Shown: positions 47,850 through 59,254, counted from the first letter of the stretch. The stretch: DNA of 64,000 nt from Amborella trichopoda (GCF_000471905.2 NW_006499751.1:881702-945701); one strand, 5' to 3'. Notes: generated from the sequence alone by a model not told the origin. Numbers and translations are program-made.

Positions 47850-48099
47850 ATGGGCGATTTTGATGTTTTACAGCTTGGAAGAGCGAACCTCCCTATCATA
47901 GTCAAATCCAAAGATCCCCAAATGTGAAGATTTCCAAGTTGGAGAGGAGAGTTTTGAATCATTGATGATAACATCTCAAAAAAGTATGGAAGATGAAATA
48001 ATGGGTCATAAGCAAAATGTGGTTGGTTATTATGAGAAACACAAAAGAAAGCCTGAGGTGAAGATTGTGTTAGGAAGAAACCTACAGCTTGAAGATTGA
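47850..48099 (+). pseudogene. Short coding-like stretch, possible frameshifted remnant
   Basis: From ATG at 47,850 a 25-codon frame reads MGDFDVLQLGRANLPIIVKS and stops at 47,925-47,927. An overlapping frame is open from 47,902 to a stop at 48,097-48,099 (65 codons), with SMEDEIMGHKQNVVGYYEKH and KPEVKIVLGRNLQLED. Both are protein-like in composition and overlap by 26 bp, as if one small gene had suffered a frame change. I do not recognise the protein. It may be chance. Confidence 0.2.
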
Positions 48100-49517
48100 A
48101 ATGGCTAATATGAATAACAATGGCATTGTTAAATGGTGGGTTAAAGGAATTATTAGTATTTGCAAGTTCTTTCCTTTGTAATAGACAACAAATGTGAGTG
48201 TGTAATTGAACATTTTCTTCATTTATTTATCTTATTGAAATTATGCTTCTTTTGGGGAATGGAGAGATCAATTTCTGTTTCATGTGTTCTTTGATAGATA
48301 TACGTCTTGGATATCATGCTTTTGAGATCCAGTATCAATTATTAGAAATTGGGCACTAGAAATTATTGACAATAGATGGCATTGCTCTCACCACTCTAAT
48401 TAGGGATTTTGAAATGATGAAAATACCCATTCTAAAATGAATGAATTATATATAGTTGAAAAAACATGTTTTTTAACATATAACGACATTTTCTTTTTGA
48501 AAGAGTTGGAGTAAGGACAACAATATAACACTAGACACATAATTATCTTTAAAAATTTATTTTGACCACAACTAACCATATATCAAACATGCATCACAAT
48601 AGGCGAAATATAATACACCATTTACGTTGTCTTTCAAAATCCACTTGTACTGTTCTTTCACAATTTTTAGAGCTTGCCATTTCTACCCCTCATTACTTTT
48701 TTCCTCTTCACATAATGTTAGCTCTTTTACTTGTTGATCTCTCTTTCTCTCTCTCTCTCTCTCATGCTTCTCTTTTTTTCTCCTGCCTTTCTTTTGAACT
48801 ATCTTATGTTCCCTGGTTTCGGTCATTGGTTGTGTGTCGTCTCTACCTTCCTGTATGCCTCCATGCAACCTTGTTATTCTTTTGGGTGCCCTTTTAATGT
48901 AGGCTGTGCTACGTGTCATGCTTACCTCGACATGTGGGATCTCGATTGATGGGAATGCAGTTATGAGGTGTCCAATGAGGTGTTGTGGGGGGATGTCTTT
49001 GGGCGGTACATGTTATAGAATCCTTCTAGGTAAGGGTATAAGTTGTATTTGGAAATTGGGGTTATCCCTAGAAGTAAAGATTGCCTCTTGTATTGTTCTA
49101 CCTTTTGTTTTCTTTATTTACTATTGTACTTATTGAGCTCTGTTTTTTTACATAATGAAATTACTTTCACACCATAAAAACAAATTACATTATTTTTTTC
49201 ATACAGAATGAACTTGGTTCGAGAGGATGTATGTGCTAAAAAAATGGCATAAAAAATGTACATCTAATACACCAAATATAGAGTTGGCAAACTTATAGAG
49301 TGTTAGCCAATGAGCTAACATAATTGTTGTACTTGACCACCACAGTCTAGCCTCCTCATCAACTGAATCTCAATCAATCACCATCTAGCTTGCTAGCACA
49401 CCTATGCGCATATATGGCAGTGAGGACTGAGCCCATGCACCATAAACCGCGCCAACCTTCCCTCTAATGACCAATTGGTCTAAGGCATGAGTGCCTCTTG
49501 TTTAAGGTTTATCGGTG
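48100..49517. other. No gene recognised; CT microsatellite
   Basis: A (CT)n run lies at about 48,745-48,765. The text at 49,080-49,160 (GTATTGTTCTACCTTTTG ... TACATAATGAAATTACTTTC) resembles a LINE or mRNA 3' tail but has no coding part attached. Confidence 0.4.
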
Positions 49518-49751
49518 TAAGGGTGGCAATGGATCCGGACCCGACCCGAGGACCCGAAGGGGCAAATCCAATCTTCGTTCAAGTATAGGCATTGGATCCA
49601 GTGGATCGGGTTAGGGTCCAAATCTTGGATCCGAACACTATTTGAGTCTAGGTCTGGGTCCTACACTATATTTAAAAACCTCGGTTTGGATCCGGGTCCC
49701 ATATCATTTTATTTCGGGACCCGGACCGGACCCAACCCGTTTTCACCCTTA
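49518..49751. mobile_element. Small terminal-inverted-repeat element (hAT-like MITE)
   Basis: 234 bp bounded by TAAGGGTGGCAATGG on the left and the inverse ...TTTTCACCCTTA on the right. Its interior is GC-rich and made of GGATCC/GGACCCG words that pair across the element (GGACCCGACCCG against CGGGACCCGG). Elements beginning GGGTGGCAATGGG are widespread non-autonomous hAT-like MITEs in plants. The flanks are similar (TCGGTGTAA and TCGTCGTAA) but not a clean target duplication. Confidence 0.65.
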
Positions 49752-50059
49752 TGTCGTCGTAAAAATCCGGACTGCCTGATGTGATAGCTAAATCTTACCA
49801 AGTGGCACAAGTCATTTCAGGACAGGCATGTCATTTCCTTCTTTGAGTCCCTCAGCTAGCAAACACGCATCAAGTTAGGAGTCGGACAACTTTCCATTTT
49901 CACACAATCACCATTCCACACATTGATGAATGGTGCTAAAGTTATCACCATAGTATTCTATTGTGCACATGTCATAATACACCGTATATGGAGCTAAAGA
50001 AATTAATTATTTATGTTTTGCTTGAAAGGCCAATGTCAAAATTGAATTTAATCTAAACG
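49752..50059. other. No gene seen
   Basis: Mixed-composition spacer between the MITE and R copy 4. No repeat or coding signal recognised. Confidence 0.4.
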
Positions 50060-51355
50060 TACCAAAAAAATTGAACTCTTTTATGTTGCTCCTTCGACCA
50101 CGTTTTCAAAAATTGCTTGTATATAACCCTCTTTTACGTGCTTATATTTGATTCAAGAAGCAAACTAGGGAAGCCAGTAAGTTAAAATTTAAAAAAAAAG
50201 AAAAAAAGGAGAAAAACAAATAAAGAGAAAAAAGCAGGGATGCTTCCTATGCCATAATGCACAATGTAGCCATGTGCTCCCCATCATCCAACCTTTTGTC
50301 ATCTCCATCCATTTGAAATGTAAAATGGATGGTCGAGATTGGAAAAGGGTGGGGGACAATAGCCCAATAGTATAAGATGTCGAAAATGTGGCCTATTAGG
50401 CTCTTTTGCTCCCAAAACTTTGTTTTTCAATAATGAGTATGTGAAATCCCATGAAGTTAATATAAGGCAATTCTATATACTACGATCCATTTTTGAGCTA
50501 TAATAAGATATTGCACAAGAGGAAAAACCCAGTTTCACTGGTGGGAAAACCCAGTGGTGTATTTGGATTGTTTATGAAAAGTGTTTCTCTTATATTATTT
50601 TGTATTGGGACCAACACAAATACCTATAGTATGGAGCCATGATGTTTGCTCCCACATATCCATCCCTTTGAATCAGGTCCGTCCCATTGAATCCTCGCTT
50701 CACAAGATTTCATTGCTTATTCTTTGTATTTTTTTTGGGGAAGTCAACTGGTTCTGCAAAAGAGATGTTTGAATCATAGACTTCTCTCACAAATTGTGTG
50801 CCTTGTTGTGTTACCAAGACACTCTAGCATGTGGCCGGGGTAGCGTGTCAAACCTATGATCGGTGTTGACACCTGGGACCCTTGAGTACATAAAACCATT
50901 AATAATGCTTAAGATGGCCTTAATATTATGAGTTCTACCACCTTCTTGACTACTACGCATATTCAGCAGCAACGTGGATTATTTATATATGCTACTCAAT
51001 AAAATATTTTATTTGCAAAGAATAGTTGCACTATCGTGTCTAGCCATATTATATTTTAAGCAAGAAGCTTAAACACCTATGACACTCAGTGGATATCGAC
51101 ACATTTGTCAGTGTCCATGCAAGATTGGTATCCCACTGTTAAGCTGAAAGCTATAAGTTCTGAAAACCATACAAACAAAACCATATTGTCCTTCACTCTG
51201 TTATATCCAAAGTTTGATAGGTCCGAAGCTCATGAGAATGGTTTGTTTCCCATCTATTCATGTGTGATGAGATTCATATTCATGAGCACTTGGTAATTAC
51301 CTTAGACCTAGGGTATAGCATGCAAAGATTCAAACTATTTGATAGAAATTGTCAC
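50060..51355 (+). repeat. Dispersed repeat R, copy 4, interrupted by Element 2
   Basis: 50,060-50,380 matches 43,050-43,390; 50,770-50,960 matches 39,240-39,420; 50,980-51,355 matches copies 1-3. It stops at GAAATTGTCAC, where Element 2 begins; intact copies continue with ATCTTGTAAAATATAG. GTCAC (51,351-51,355) is therefore the target site. Confidence 0.8.
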
Positions 51356-52082
51356 TGAATAGGTGCCCCGATCTAACCCTCTGGGTCAGTATGACCTGGT
51401 GGCAAGTGTCTCGGGTTTCAGGGGAACCCGTGACTTGAGACCACTATTGCGGGAACCTTGTTAGGAAACAAGAGAAGGAATACGAACAAATGAGAGAGGA
51501 GTTTTAATGTGAGGCGGGATACACCTCACCTGGGTCGGTGACTCACTCAGGCTGACTCATGTGGGTGCCCTCTTAGATCACGACGGAGAGCTCCCCTGTC
51601 CTATAACTGGTTCGGAATCGCCTCCCTTGGCATGTACTCTCCTGTTTTTTGCAATCACATACACACGGTTAATTTACATGACATGTGGGCTAAGGGACCC
51701 CTCTTGTCTTTAGGCGAATGCATATAGGCATGTGCATTCAAAAGAAGAAGAAAAGAGTAAGAGGATAGCTGAAGAGAGTATGAGGATAGATGAAAGGAGA
51801 AGAAAGAGATAGAATAGAGGAATGGCGAAGAGAGAAATTTGACCAAGTGTTTAGACTAACACAATAGCTAAACCAACAAGTGATTGACCCGGTGTGGTAG
51901 CAAGACGAGCACGGTAACTCAAACCGGCATGACAATAATACTACTAGAAGACAAAACGATCACCGACCAGCCTGCCACGATGGCTCTCCTATCATGGCAG
52001 CAAGACGGGCATAGTAACTCAGACTATCACGGCGGCAATACTGCTAGAAGACAAGACTACCATAGCAATGCTTGACTTAGCC

Positions 52083-52262
52083 TCCCTTGGTCAAACGAGA
52101 GGAAAAGAGAGAAGGAGAAGAAAAGAGAAGAGAAAAGAAGGAGAGATAAGAGAGAAGGAAGAAAGAGAGAGAAGAAGAAAAAGATAGAGAAGAACAGTAG
52201 CAAGAAAAGAAAGAAGGGAGAAGAAAGAAGGAAGAGGGAGAAAGAGAGAGAAGAGAGAAGAG
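52083..52262. repeat. Purine-rich array in Element 2 LTR, first block
   Basis: GAGAAGAAAAGAGAAGAG-type short repeats between the U5 end and the hairpin array. Confidence 0.85.
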
Positions 52263-52264
52263 AA

Positions 52265-53215
52265 ATATGGACAACGATACGGTTTCGCCGTCCATGATAG
52301 AGGGGAGATAAAGGGAGAGAAGCATGGACGGCGATGGGGCTCTGTTGTCCATGATAGAGAAGAAAGAAAGGGAGAGAATCATGGACGACGATGAGGTTCC
52401 ACCATCCATGATAGGAGAGGGAAGGGAAAGATAGGAGCATGGACGACGATGGGGTTCCGCCCTCTATGATAGAAGAGAAGAAAGAGGGAAGAAAACATGG
52501 ATGGCGATGAGGCTTCGCCGTCCATGATAGGAGAGAGAAAGGAGAAGAAAACATGGACGGCGATAAGGCTACACCGTCCATGACAGGAGAGAGAAAGGAG
52601 AAAACATGGACGGCGATGAGGCTCCGCCATCTATGACAAGAGAGAGAGAAAGGAGAAGAAAGCATGGACAGCGATGAGGCTCCATTGTCCATGATAGAAG
52701 AGAGAAAAAGAGAAAACATGGACAACGATGAGGTTTCACCGTCCATGACATATGAGAGAGAAGAGAGAGAAAACATGGACGGCGATGAGGTTCTACTGTC
52801 CATGACATAGGAGAGAGAAGATAGAAAATATGGACGACGATGAGGTTCTGCCATCCATGACATAGGAGAGAGAAGACAGAAGGAAACATGGACGGCGATG
52901 AGGTTCCACCATCTATGATAGAGGAGAGAGAAGAGAGAAGGAAACATAGACGACAATTAGATTCTACCAGTTCGTGATAGACAATAGAGAAGGAGAGAAG
53001 AAAACATGGACGGTGGTGAGGTTCCGCCGTCCATGACATAAGAAAAAAGACAAGAGATTGATAACATGGACGACGATGAGGTTCTACTATCCATGATATA
53101 GGAGAGAGAAGAGAGAGAAAACATGGACGACGATGAGGTTATGCCATCCATGACATAGGAGGGGAAGGGAAAAAAAAACATAAACGGCGATGAGGGTCCG
53201 CCATCCATGGCAGAG
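52265..53215 (-). repeat. LTR hairpin array, 17 units of ~57 bp
   Basis: Units begin near 52,268, 52,324, 52,380, 52,438, 52,496, 52,552, 52,605, 52,663, 52,718, 52,774, 52,829, 52,888, 52,944, 53,007, 53,064, 53,120 and 53,178. Each carries CATGGACGGCGATGAGG followed by a near-inverse CCGCCGTCCATG (stems of 8-11 bp, loop ~9), then a purine linker AGGAGAGAGAAGAGAGA. Same layout as the arrays of Elements 1 and 3 but with different outer stem sequence; only the inner GGCG...CGCC core is shared. The long minus-strand ORFs here follow from the 57-bp period. Confidence 0.85.
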
Positions 53216-53337
53216 GGAAAAAGACAGGGTAACTTGGACAGAGACCCGGCCCGCCACTCAGGTTAAGGCCCAGCTCACTGTCTATGTTCTAGACGTAGGA
53301 GGACATCATACTCAGCGATAGGCTTTAACGTGCATAA

Positions 53338-53705
53338 ATGGAGGAGAGAGAGAAGAGAACAGGGAGAAAGAAGGAAGAGAAAGATTTGGAAAGAGAGGAA
53401 AGAGAAAGGAGAGATAGAAGAGAGAGAAGGAAAGTGTATAAAGAAGATCAGGAAAGAGAGGAAAGATAGAAGGAAGAGAAGGAAAGTGAATAAAGAAGAT
53501 CAGGGAAGAGAGATGAAAGAGAAAGAGATAGACGAGAAGAGGAGAGAGAAAGAGATAAGGGAAGAGGAGAGAGAAAGAGAGAAGATAAGAGGAGAGAGAA
53601 AGGGATAAACAAGAAGAGGAGAGAGAGAGAGATGAGAAGAGGAGAGAGAAAGAGATAGACAAGAAGAGGAGAGAAAGAAAGAGATGAGAGGAGAGAGAAA
53701 GTTAC
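53338..53705. repeat. Purine-rich array in Element 2 LTR, second block
   Basis: GGAGAGAGAAAGAGATAGAC and similar at ~30-bp spacing, equivalent to 15,480-15,790. Lys/Arg/Glu-rich ORFs on the plus strand and Ser/Leu-rich ones on the minus strand are artefacts. Confidence 0.85.
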
Positions 53706-53842
53706 GTTCACCAAAGAGTACTAGACTTTTCTTCTGTCTCCTCTCTCTCTCCAAGACGTGCTCACAATTTCAATGTGAAACTCTCAAATTTTATTCATGA
53801 GATGAAAATTGAGGGATTTCTTTTTATAATTAGGTTGAGCAT

Positions 53843-53855
53843 GTATTTATAGAAT
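53843..53855 (-). promoter_or_regulatory. TATA box of Element 2 LTR
   Basis: Minus strand ATTCTATAAATACATGC, at the position of the TATATAA boxes in the related LTRs. Confidence 0.6.
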
Positions 53856-55142
53856 TTCACCCAAACATGGGTGGATGCCCAAATTCTAGCCTAATTGATG
53901 ATAATTACAATTTATTTGAATTAAAATAAAATCTAAAAATAGGTACAAAAGGACAATTTTTTCCTTGCCCAACAATGCATGAAATTCCAAAAGAGTCCTT
54001 GTTGCTGTCCTAGAACATGCGTGATCTTCCATGGATGATTCGGGGTTTTTACGGCATCCATTTAGCTAAAATCCGTCGATTTCGTGCTCGGATGAAGATT
54101 TCTTTGTCTTGGATTTTTAGTCAGATCTTGAAATCCGACGGCAAAAATCTACAGAAACTTTGACAACTTCATGTGCTGAATCCAACCGTTCATTGTACGT
54201 GGGGTTTGGACCAGACGTAACTTTGGACCTTACATACAATAATGCAATTGGTTTCACGTCGATTGGGTACGCGAACGTCGTGATACGGCCGCTCGAGGGA
54301 GGCATGTTGCTGCTGAATTTTCTGCAACTGTCTTCACTAATCACCTACTTCTCTATAGTTTTTCTCCCTGCTCGAATATCGTCATGGTCGTGCCACTTAT
54401 CAAAACGCTCATCTTGACAAGACGAACACGATCACCAAGTTTGAGCATGATCGAACACAAGACAAGTGAGATATGAGTCTTTGAAATTGTTGCTCATGAC
54501 TATGCAAACCAGTCTCCTTTAATAGAGATTGGTATAGGGAGGCCGCACGAGAATGTTTCACCCATAACTTTGTCATGAATGTCCGTTTAAGCCGAAACTT
54601 GACCTTTAGGGGTTTTTGTCCGTGACAGATTTAATGATGGTGATCCCACAACTGTTTGAGGCACCTAAAATAGAGTTCTTGTTACAGGGCCTGTTTTAGG
54701 GTGTTAGAGGCTGATTTTTCTGAAATTGTTTCTTTGCCTGCAATGCCTTAGACATGTCGAACTGCAAAAAAACTTGATAGGTGGCCTTTTGGAGTTCTTA
54801 GGAATATTTTGACCCGTTTTGGGTTGATTCTGAGACTGCCGAGAATTTCATTGTATATCAGGGCCTTATTGACCGGCTTCTCTTTTTATTCAGCGTCGGG
54901 GACCCAAGGTGTTGAAAAATGTATTCAAACAACTTTCCCTGCCAAATGTTGTGCTTCAAGAGAAGCGATAAGGAAAAAATTCAAAAAAATTTCTTCAGCA
55001 TTATTGCTTTTTTCTTCCCAGCCACAGGATCATGTGAAGATCCACGCAATGATGTAACTAGGATGCTCAGACCTTTGGATGTAATGTACAGGTCCATCCA
55101 TGGAGACTTAGGTGGAGAATAGACTTTTGAGGTACCCTATCA

Positions 55143-55156
55143 AAGTCCTCACCCTC
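55143..55156 (-). other. Polypurine tract of Element 2
   Basis: Minus strand GAGGGTGAGGACTT directly before TGATAGGG; one base different from the PPT of Element 1. Confidence 0.65.
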
Positions 55157-56539
55157 GGACTATTTGTGATTCTGACAGCTGAGGATTTTGTACGGACCTC
55201 GTTGGTCAGAATTAGGCCCATCTAGCGGTCGAGTGCCATGCTTAACGACATTTTTCCCATTTAGTGTGCGTTTTGTTGTTTGTTTTGGATGGTTTGCTAA
55301 AGGGCCTTCTATTTGCGGTCGTCTATGTCTCGCACCAGATTTTGCTTGATTGGCAGGGAACCTCAGTTTATCGAGGTAACCCGCTTTGGGCACAACCCTG
55401 CTTACTGCTAGCAGTTTCAACAATTAGGATACCTCTCTTCTTCGTCTGAGGCGACTCCTAAGGGATCAATCCTGTTGTTGCATAACAGGTCCAAGGTTTG
55501 GCTAACTTGGCATTCTTGGAGCACCTTCAGCATCTTGGAGTGAGTTCGTGACCTCCTAGGAATGGTTCTCTTCTTCATGAGACTTGTCTTGCCCTCTTGG
55601 CGAGTCTTATTTCCTTCGAGTCCTTTTTGCAAATGGTCTCAGGCTGTCGGAACATTTCCTTGATGCTCATCTTTTTGGACCATGGTATCAGGATATTCTG
55701 ACACTAAGGATTTTTCTTTTTGCATGTGAGCTGAAGCCATCTATAGAGGCAAACACTGCATCAACTTGCTTATTAATCCAAGCGCCCTTTGCAGGTTTCA
55801 CTTGAACTTGGGAAGCGGTGTCGTAGAGACAGTTTTCACCAACTTCTTTTCATTTGGAGCTCTTTTACCCAGGACCTTTTGGCCATGTCTACCCTTATTC
55901 TTCCATTGTTACTCACGGTGCCCTTTTGGGATTTTCACCATGCCCGAGTTTTTATTCATGGAACTCTTTTACTCATGGTTTCATGACCATGCCCATCCGT
56001 CATTTCTACTCATGGCGTTCCGTTATCCAGGTATACACCATGCCTGTTATTCCTCTTTTTATTTTCTTTTCCTTTCCTTTTTTTTTTATTTTTTTTGTGA
56101 AGGCGTGTTTAGGGTCATGTCTTCAGGACATGTGCGAAGCCTTTTAACGTTATGTGGCTAGGACGTGTACTACAGTTTAAGGTCAGACAGCTAGACCATA
56201 GTAGAGATGGGTGGCAGTCTGTTGAGGCCATGGAGCGAGTATGGTGGTGGTTTTGACTCACTTTTGGGGAGATGACTCGCGGCTATCTATGAAAGATGGA
56301 TGATGTATGAATGGTGGGTGAAACGTGGTGACCCACTAACTGATGATGAGTATGGATGGTGCGATGGCTCGCCGTTTTGTGAGCACAAGTGAGACTCACT
56401 GGGGAATGACGAATGGTAATGAAGGGATTCACTGCGGAGTTATGAAGGTGGTACACACACATGGACGGGTTGGTTAGGGAAGATGTACGTGAAGACGCAC
56501 GTAAAGAGGCGTGCGCACGTGTGTGGAGGTGAGTTTAAG

Positions 56540-56990
56540 GTCATGCCGCTTGGACCTATGTAAAGCAGTTTAACGCATGCAGCCAGAACATGCACTATAG
56601 TTTTAAGGTCATAGCTTGGACCATGGCTATGCAGTTTAAAGTCATGTAGCTCGGACCATATAGTTTAAGGTCATGCAACTAGACCTCCGATGCAGTTTAA
56701 GGTCATATGGACTATGGTGTTAAGCCTTTTAACATCATGCTGTTAGGACGTGCACTATGCTTTAAGTTTATATAGCTTGGACTGTGGCTATGCAATTTAA
56801 GGTCATGCAGCTAGAACCATGCAGTTTAAGGTCGTGCAACTAGACCTTCACTACAGTTTAAGGTCATATAGTTTGGACCATGGCTATGCAGTTTAAGGTC
56901 ATGCAGCACAGACCATAGCTGTGTAGTTTAAGGTCATGCAGCACGGACCATGGCTGTGTAGTTTAAGGTCATGCAGCATGGACCATTGTG
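56540..56990. repeat. 35-bp tandem array, Element 2 3' region
   Basis: GTTTAAGGTCATGCAGCACG...GACCATGGCTGTGTA units. The last three, from about 56,890, are clean 35-mers. Homologous to 18,420-20,010 in Element 1 but shorter. Confidence 0.85.
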
Positions 56991-57007
56991 TGGATTTCTA
57001 GGTAGAT

Positions 57008-57382
57008 GACGCTCCTTGGGGAACAAAAGCATGGATTACAGTCCGACTCCCTAGGGACAAAATGGTTAAGTCCATACACAAGCAGAGGGCTTGATGAAGA
57101 TGGCAACCAAACGAGGGATGGCAAATGGAAGCAGACTTTACTGGGAATTGGGGGCAAGTGTGACTCCTTGAGGTAAATGTGTGACTCCATGGAGAATAGG
57201 TTTATGGAAAGTAACCCGACTCCTTGAGGATAAGATATGAAAGGGTATAAGTAAGGATAATGACTTGGTGTAGAGTAGACCCACTGGGGATTGAAGAGGT
57301 AAGTACCCGTTTTTTGGCATATACCTAACTCCACTGAGGATGATGGGCTGCGGCACAGTGTAACTACACTGGGGATAGTGGT
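57008..57382 (+). repeat. Series of PBS-like motifs, Element 2
   Basis: At least eight plus-strand copies of (C)GACTCC(N)TGGGGAT-like text, e.g. near 57,044, 57,159, 57,180, 57,215, 57,281, 57,327 and 57,361 (GTAACTACACTGGGGATA). Same relation to the PBS as 20,050-20,480. Confidence 0.6.
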
Positions 57383-57454
57383 AGAACACACATGGAGGTA
57401 ACATGGCTTAGACATGCACGACGCTAGCATGGGAAGCAGTAACATGCATGGTGG

Positions 57455-57760
57455 TGGCTTGACACACACGGTACTAGCACAGGCACAAATTACACAAGCG
57501 GCACTAAGCACAAATCACACAAGCGGCTGGGCACAAATTACACGGATGGCGCTGATCACAAGTTACACAGACGATGTTGGTCACAAGATTATATAGATGG
57601 CGGTGGTCACAAGTTATACAGATGACGATGGTCACAAGTTACATAGACGACGCTGGTCACAAGTTACACAAACGACACTGGTCACAAATTACACAGATGA
57701 CGATGGTCATAAGTTACACAGATGGCGCTGGTCACAAGTTACACAGACGGCGGTGACCTG
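57455..57760. repeat. 25-bp tandem array, Element 2
   Basis: Unit GGTCACAAGTTACACAGATG plus GCGCT; starts at 57,605, 57,630, 57,655 and 57,680 show exact 25-bp spacing. About eleven units. The ACACAGAYGGCGCTGG core resembles the LTR hairpin monomer of Element 1. Confidence 0.85.
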
Positions 57761-57870
57761 TGTTTGGGCCTCGGGCCTGAGCATGACCTGGTCCAGTCCA
57801 ATGTCGTTTGGCCTTCAAAGACTTGACTCGCATTCTTGGTTTGTTGGGGGCATTTCGGGAAAGTGCTGCC

Positions 57871-57880
57871 TATATAAAGG
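57871..57880 (+). promoter_or_regulatory. Antisense TATA box, Element 2
   Basis: TATATAAAGG on the plus strand, antisense to the element, aligned with GCTATAAGAA at 21,071 in Element 1. It lies about 1 kb before an antisense open frame. Confidence 0.4.
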
Positions 57881-58379
57881 AGTAAACCCCTTTTGCACTG
57901 TTTTACCTTTGAGTAAAAAAAAAACGGCTAAGGTATTTTTAGCAGCGTGAGAGAGGGAGCTCCTAGTAGCACTCTGGCAAGAAGGCAGAGATTCCAGGCG
58001 AGGGTTTGCCGAAGGCACAAAGATTTCCTGTGAGAACTTTAACATGAACACAGGGTACTACCGGCGAGGGTCACACTTGGCAGAATTGGGAAGCAGGTAG
58101 CTTGTCGAGGCGAGCTAAGGTTCCGATAGTGGTTCTAGAGTACTAGAGAAGTAAGAAAAAAGGGGCACAAGGTGTAGCCAATGAACTTCTACTCACCTCC
58201 GGGCGTTTATCGGTGACTTTCCACTGTTGGGAAGGAGAGGGGAAGGTCGAACAATGGGTTTCTGGTGAGGAAAGTGGTTTCTCGGTGAGTAGCCAGAAGT
58301 TCGCGAGGGAGTAAACGGTCGCTTAGAGACGAAGGGCCACTGGGAGGTAATGGTCGCGGGGAGACGAAGGTTCATCAGG

Positions 58380-58900
58380 AGTGAATGGTCACTGGAATGT
58401 GAACAGTCATCAGCAAAGAACGGTCACAAGGAGGTGAACAGTTGCGGGGAGACAAATGGTCACGTGCTGCGAATGGCCACCGAAAGGTGAACAATCATGG
58501 GGAGTCAAGGGCTCTTGAGGAGTTAAAAGATCACTGCAGGCGAAGAGACACGGGAACCTAAGGGTCGAAGGGGGACAAAGGTCTTGAAGAAGCCAGATAA
58601 TCACTGTCTGAAGCGTCGCGAGCGAACACGCGTGGCGATAGAAAGCATAGCTGACGTTAGCCTTAGCTGGTGTTAGCCCTTTGTCAGACACATGTGGCGT
58701 TAGTCCTTGGCGACACAACCGGCATTTAGCCTTTGGGAAACGTAGACGGCGTTGGGCTTTAGAAACATGGGAGACGTTAGTCTTTTGAAGACACAACCAG
58801 TGCTTGTCTTGTGCGGCACTAGTCAGTGCCTTAGTCGCGCATGGCTAGCAACATGATACGTCTAGCATTAGTCGCGCGTGGCGGTGGCTATTCGGTTGAT
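58380..58900. repeat. Degenerate short repeats, Element 2 3' region
   Basis: 58,380-58,560 repeats a ~24-bp motif GTGAACAGTCA or GGTCAC; 58,640-58,830 repeats ACACATGTGGCGTTAGTC at ~40 bp, again with the ACA...GGCGTT core. Confidence 0.65.
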
Positions 58901-58905
58901 CATTC

Positions 58906-59214
58906 ATGAACGACATTAAGTTGTGCCCAGCTGTGGTCGTGCTCAGTGATGAGTTGCGTGTGGCGATTGTTACGCACGACACTAAGTCATGCGCGGTGAT
59001 GATCATGCATGGTGATTACTCGGGTAGGAAAATGGTGGCATCCAATGGTAAGACCAGGTTTATGAAGTCTGTTGGAAGCCAAGTCCTCCAGCACAACAGT
59101 GAACTCCATGTTATTCTATGGAAGGGTGCTCACTGTGAAGAGGTCATGCTCTCCATCATAGGCCAGTTCCTTGCCATAAGGGTTTGCTTTGTATGTTTGA
59201 TATACTTGTTCTAA
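58906..59214 (+). pseudogene. Candidate antisense ORF, Element 2
   Basis: 102 codons on the strand opposite to pol. Includes NSELHVILWKGAHCEEVM followed by LSIIGQFLAIRVCFVCLIYL; the same stretch is readable in Element 1 at 22,073-22,190. The position between integrase and 3' LTR fits the antisense ORF known from Tat-lineage elements. No domain recognised. Confidence 0.35.
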
Positions 59215-59254
59215 AACCCTTCTACCTTTCTCTAATGGGGGAGCAGGTTTTTGC

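Larger units (their letters stand above)
51356..55142 (-). repeat. Element 2 3' LTR (3.8 kb)
   Basis: Element sense starts TGATAGGG at 55,142 and ends at 51,356 (plus strand TGAATAGGTGCC). It aligns with the other LTRs in U3 and the U5 end. It is about 0.9 kb longer mainly because of its larger arrays (52,083-53,705). Confidence 0.8.

Noticed and set aside
48562-48897. 111-codon plus-strand frame
   Set aside because: Contains a CT microsatellite; overlapping frames on both strands are also open.
52057-52956. 299-codon minus-strand open frame, Ser/Leu/Pro-rich
   Set aside because: It follows from the 57-bp (19-codon) period of the LTR hairpin array; composition is pure repeat and neighbouring frames are open too.
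52265-53215. Regular repeat-spacer pattern recalling a CRISPR array
   Set aside because: Plant nuclear context inside an LTR, spacers are low-complexity purine tracts, and no cas genes are near.
53330-53608. Lys/Arg/Glu-rich plus-strand frame resembling a charged nuclear protein
   Set aside because: Direct translation of GA-rich simple repeats in the Element 2 LTR.
57597-57950. 117-codon frame with repeated HKLHRRRWSQV text
   Set aside because: Translation of the 25-bp tandem array.
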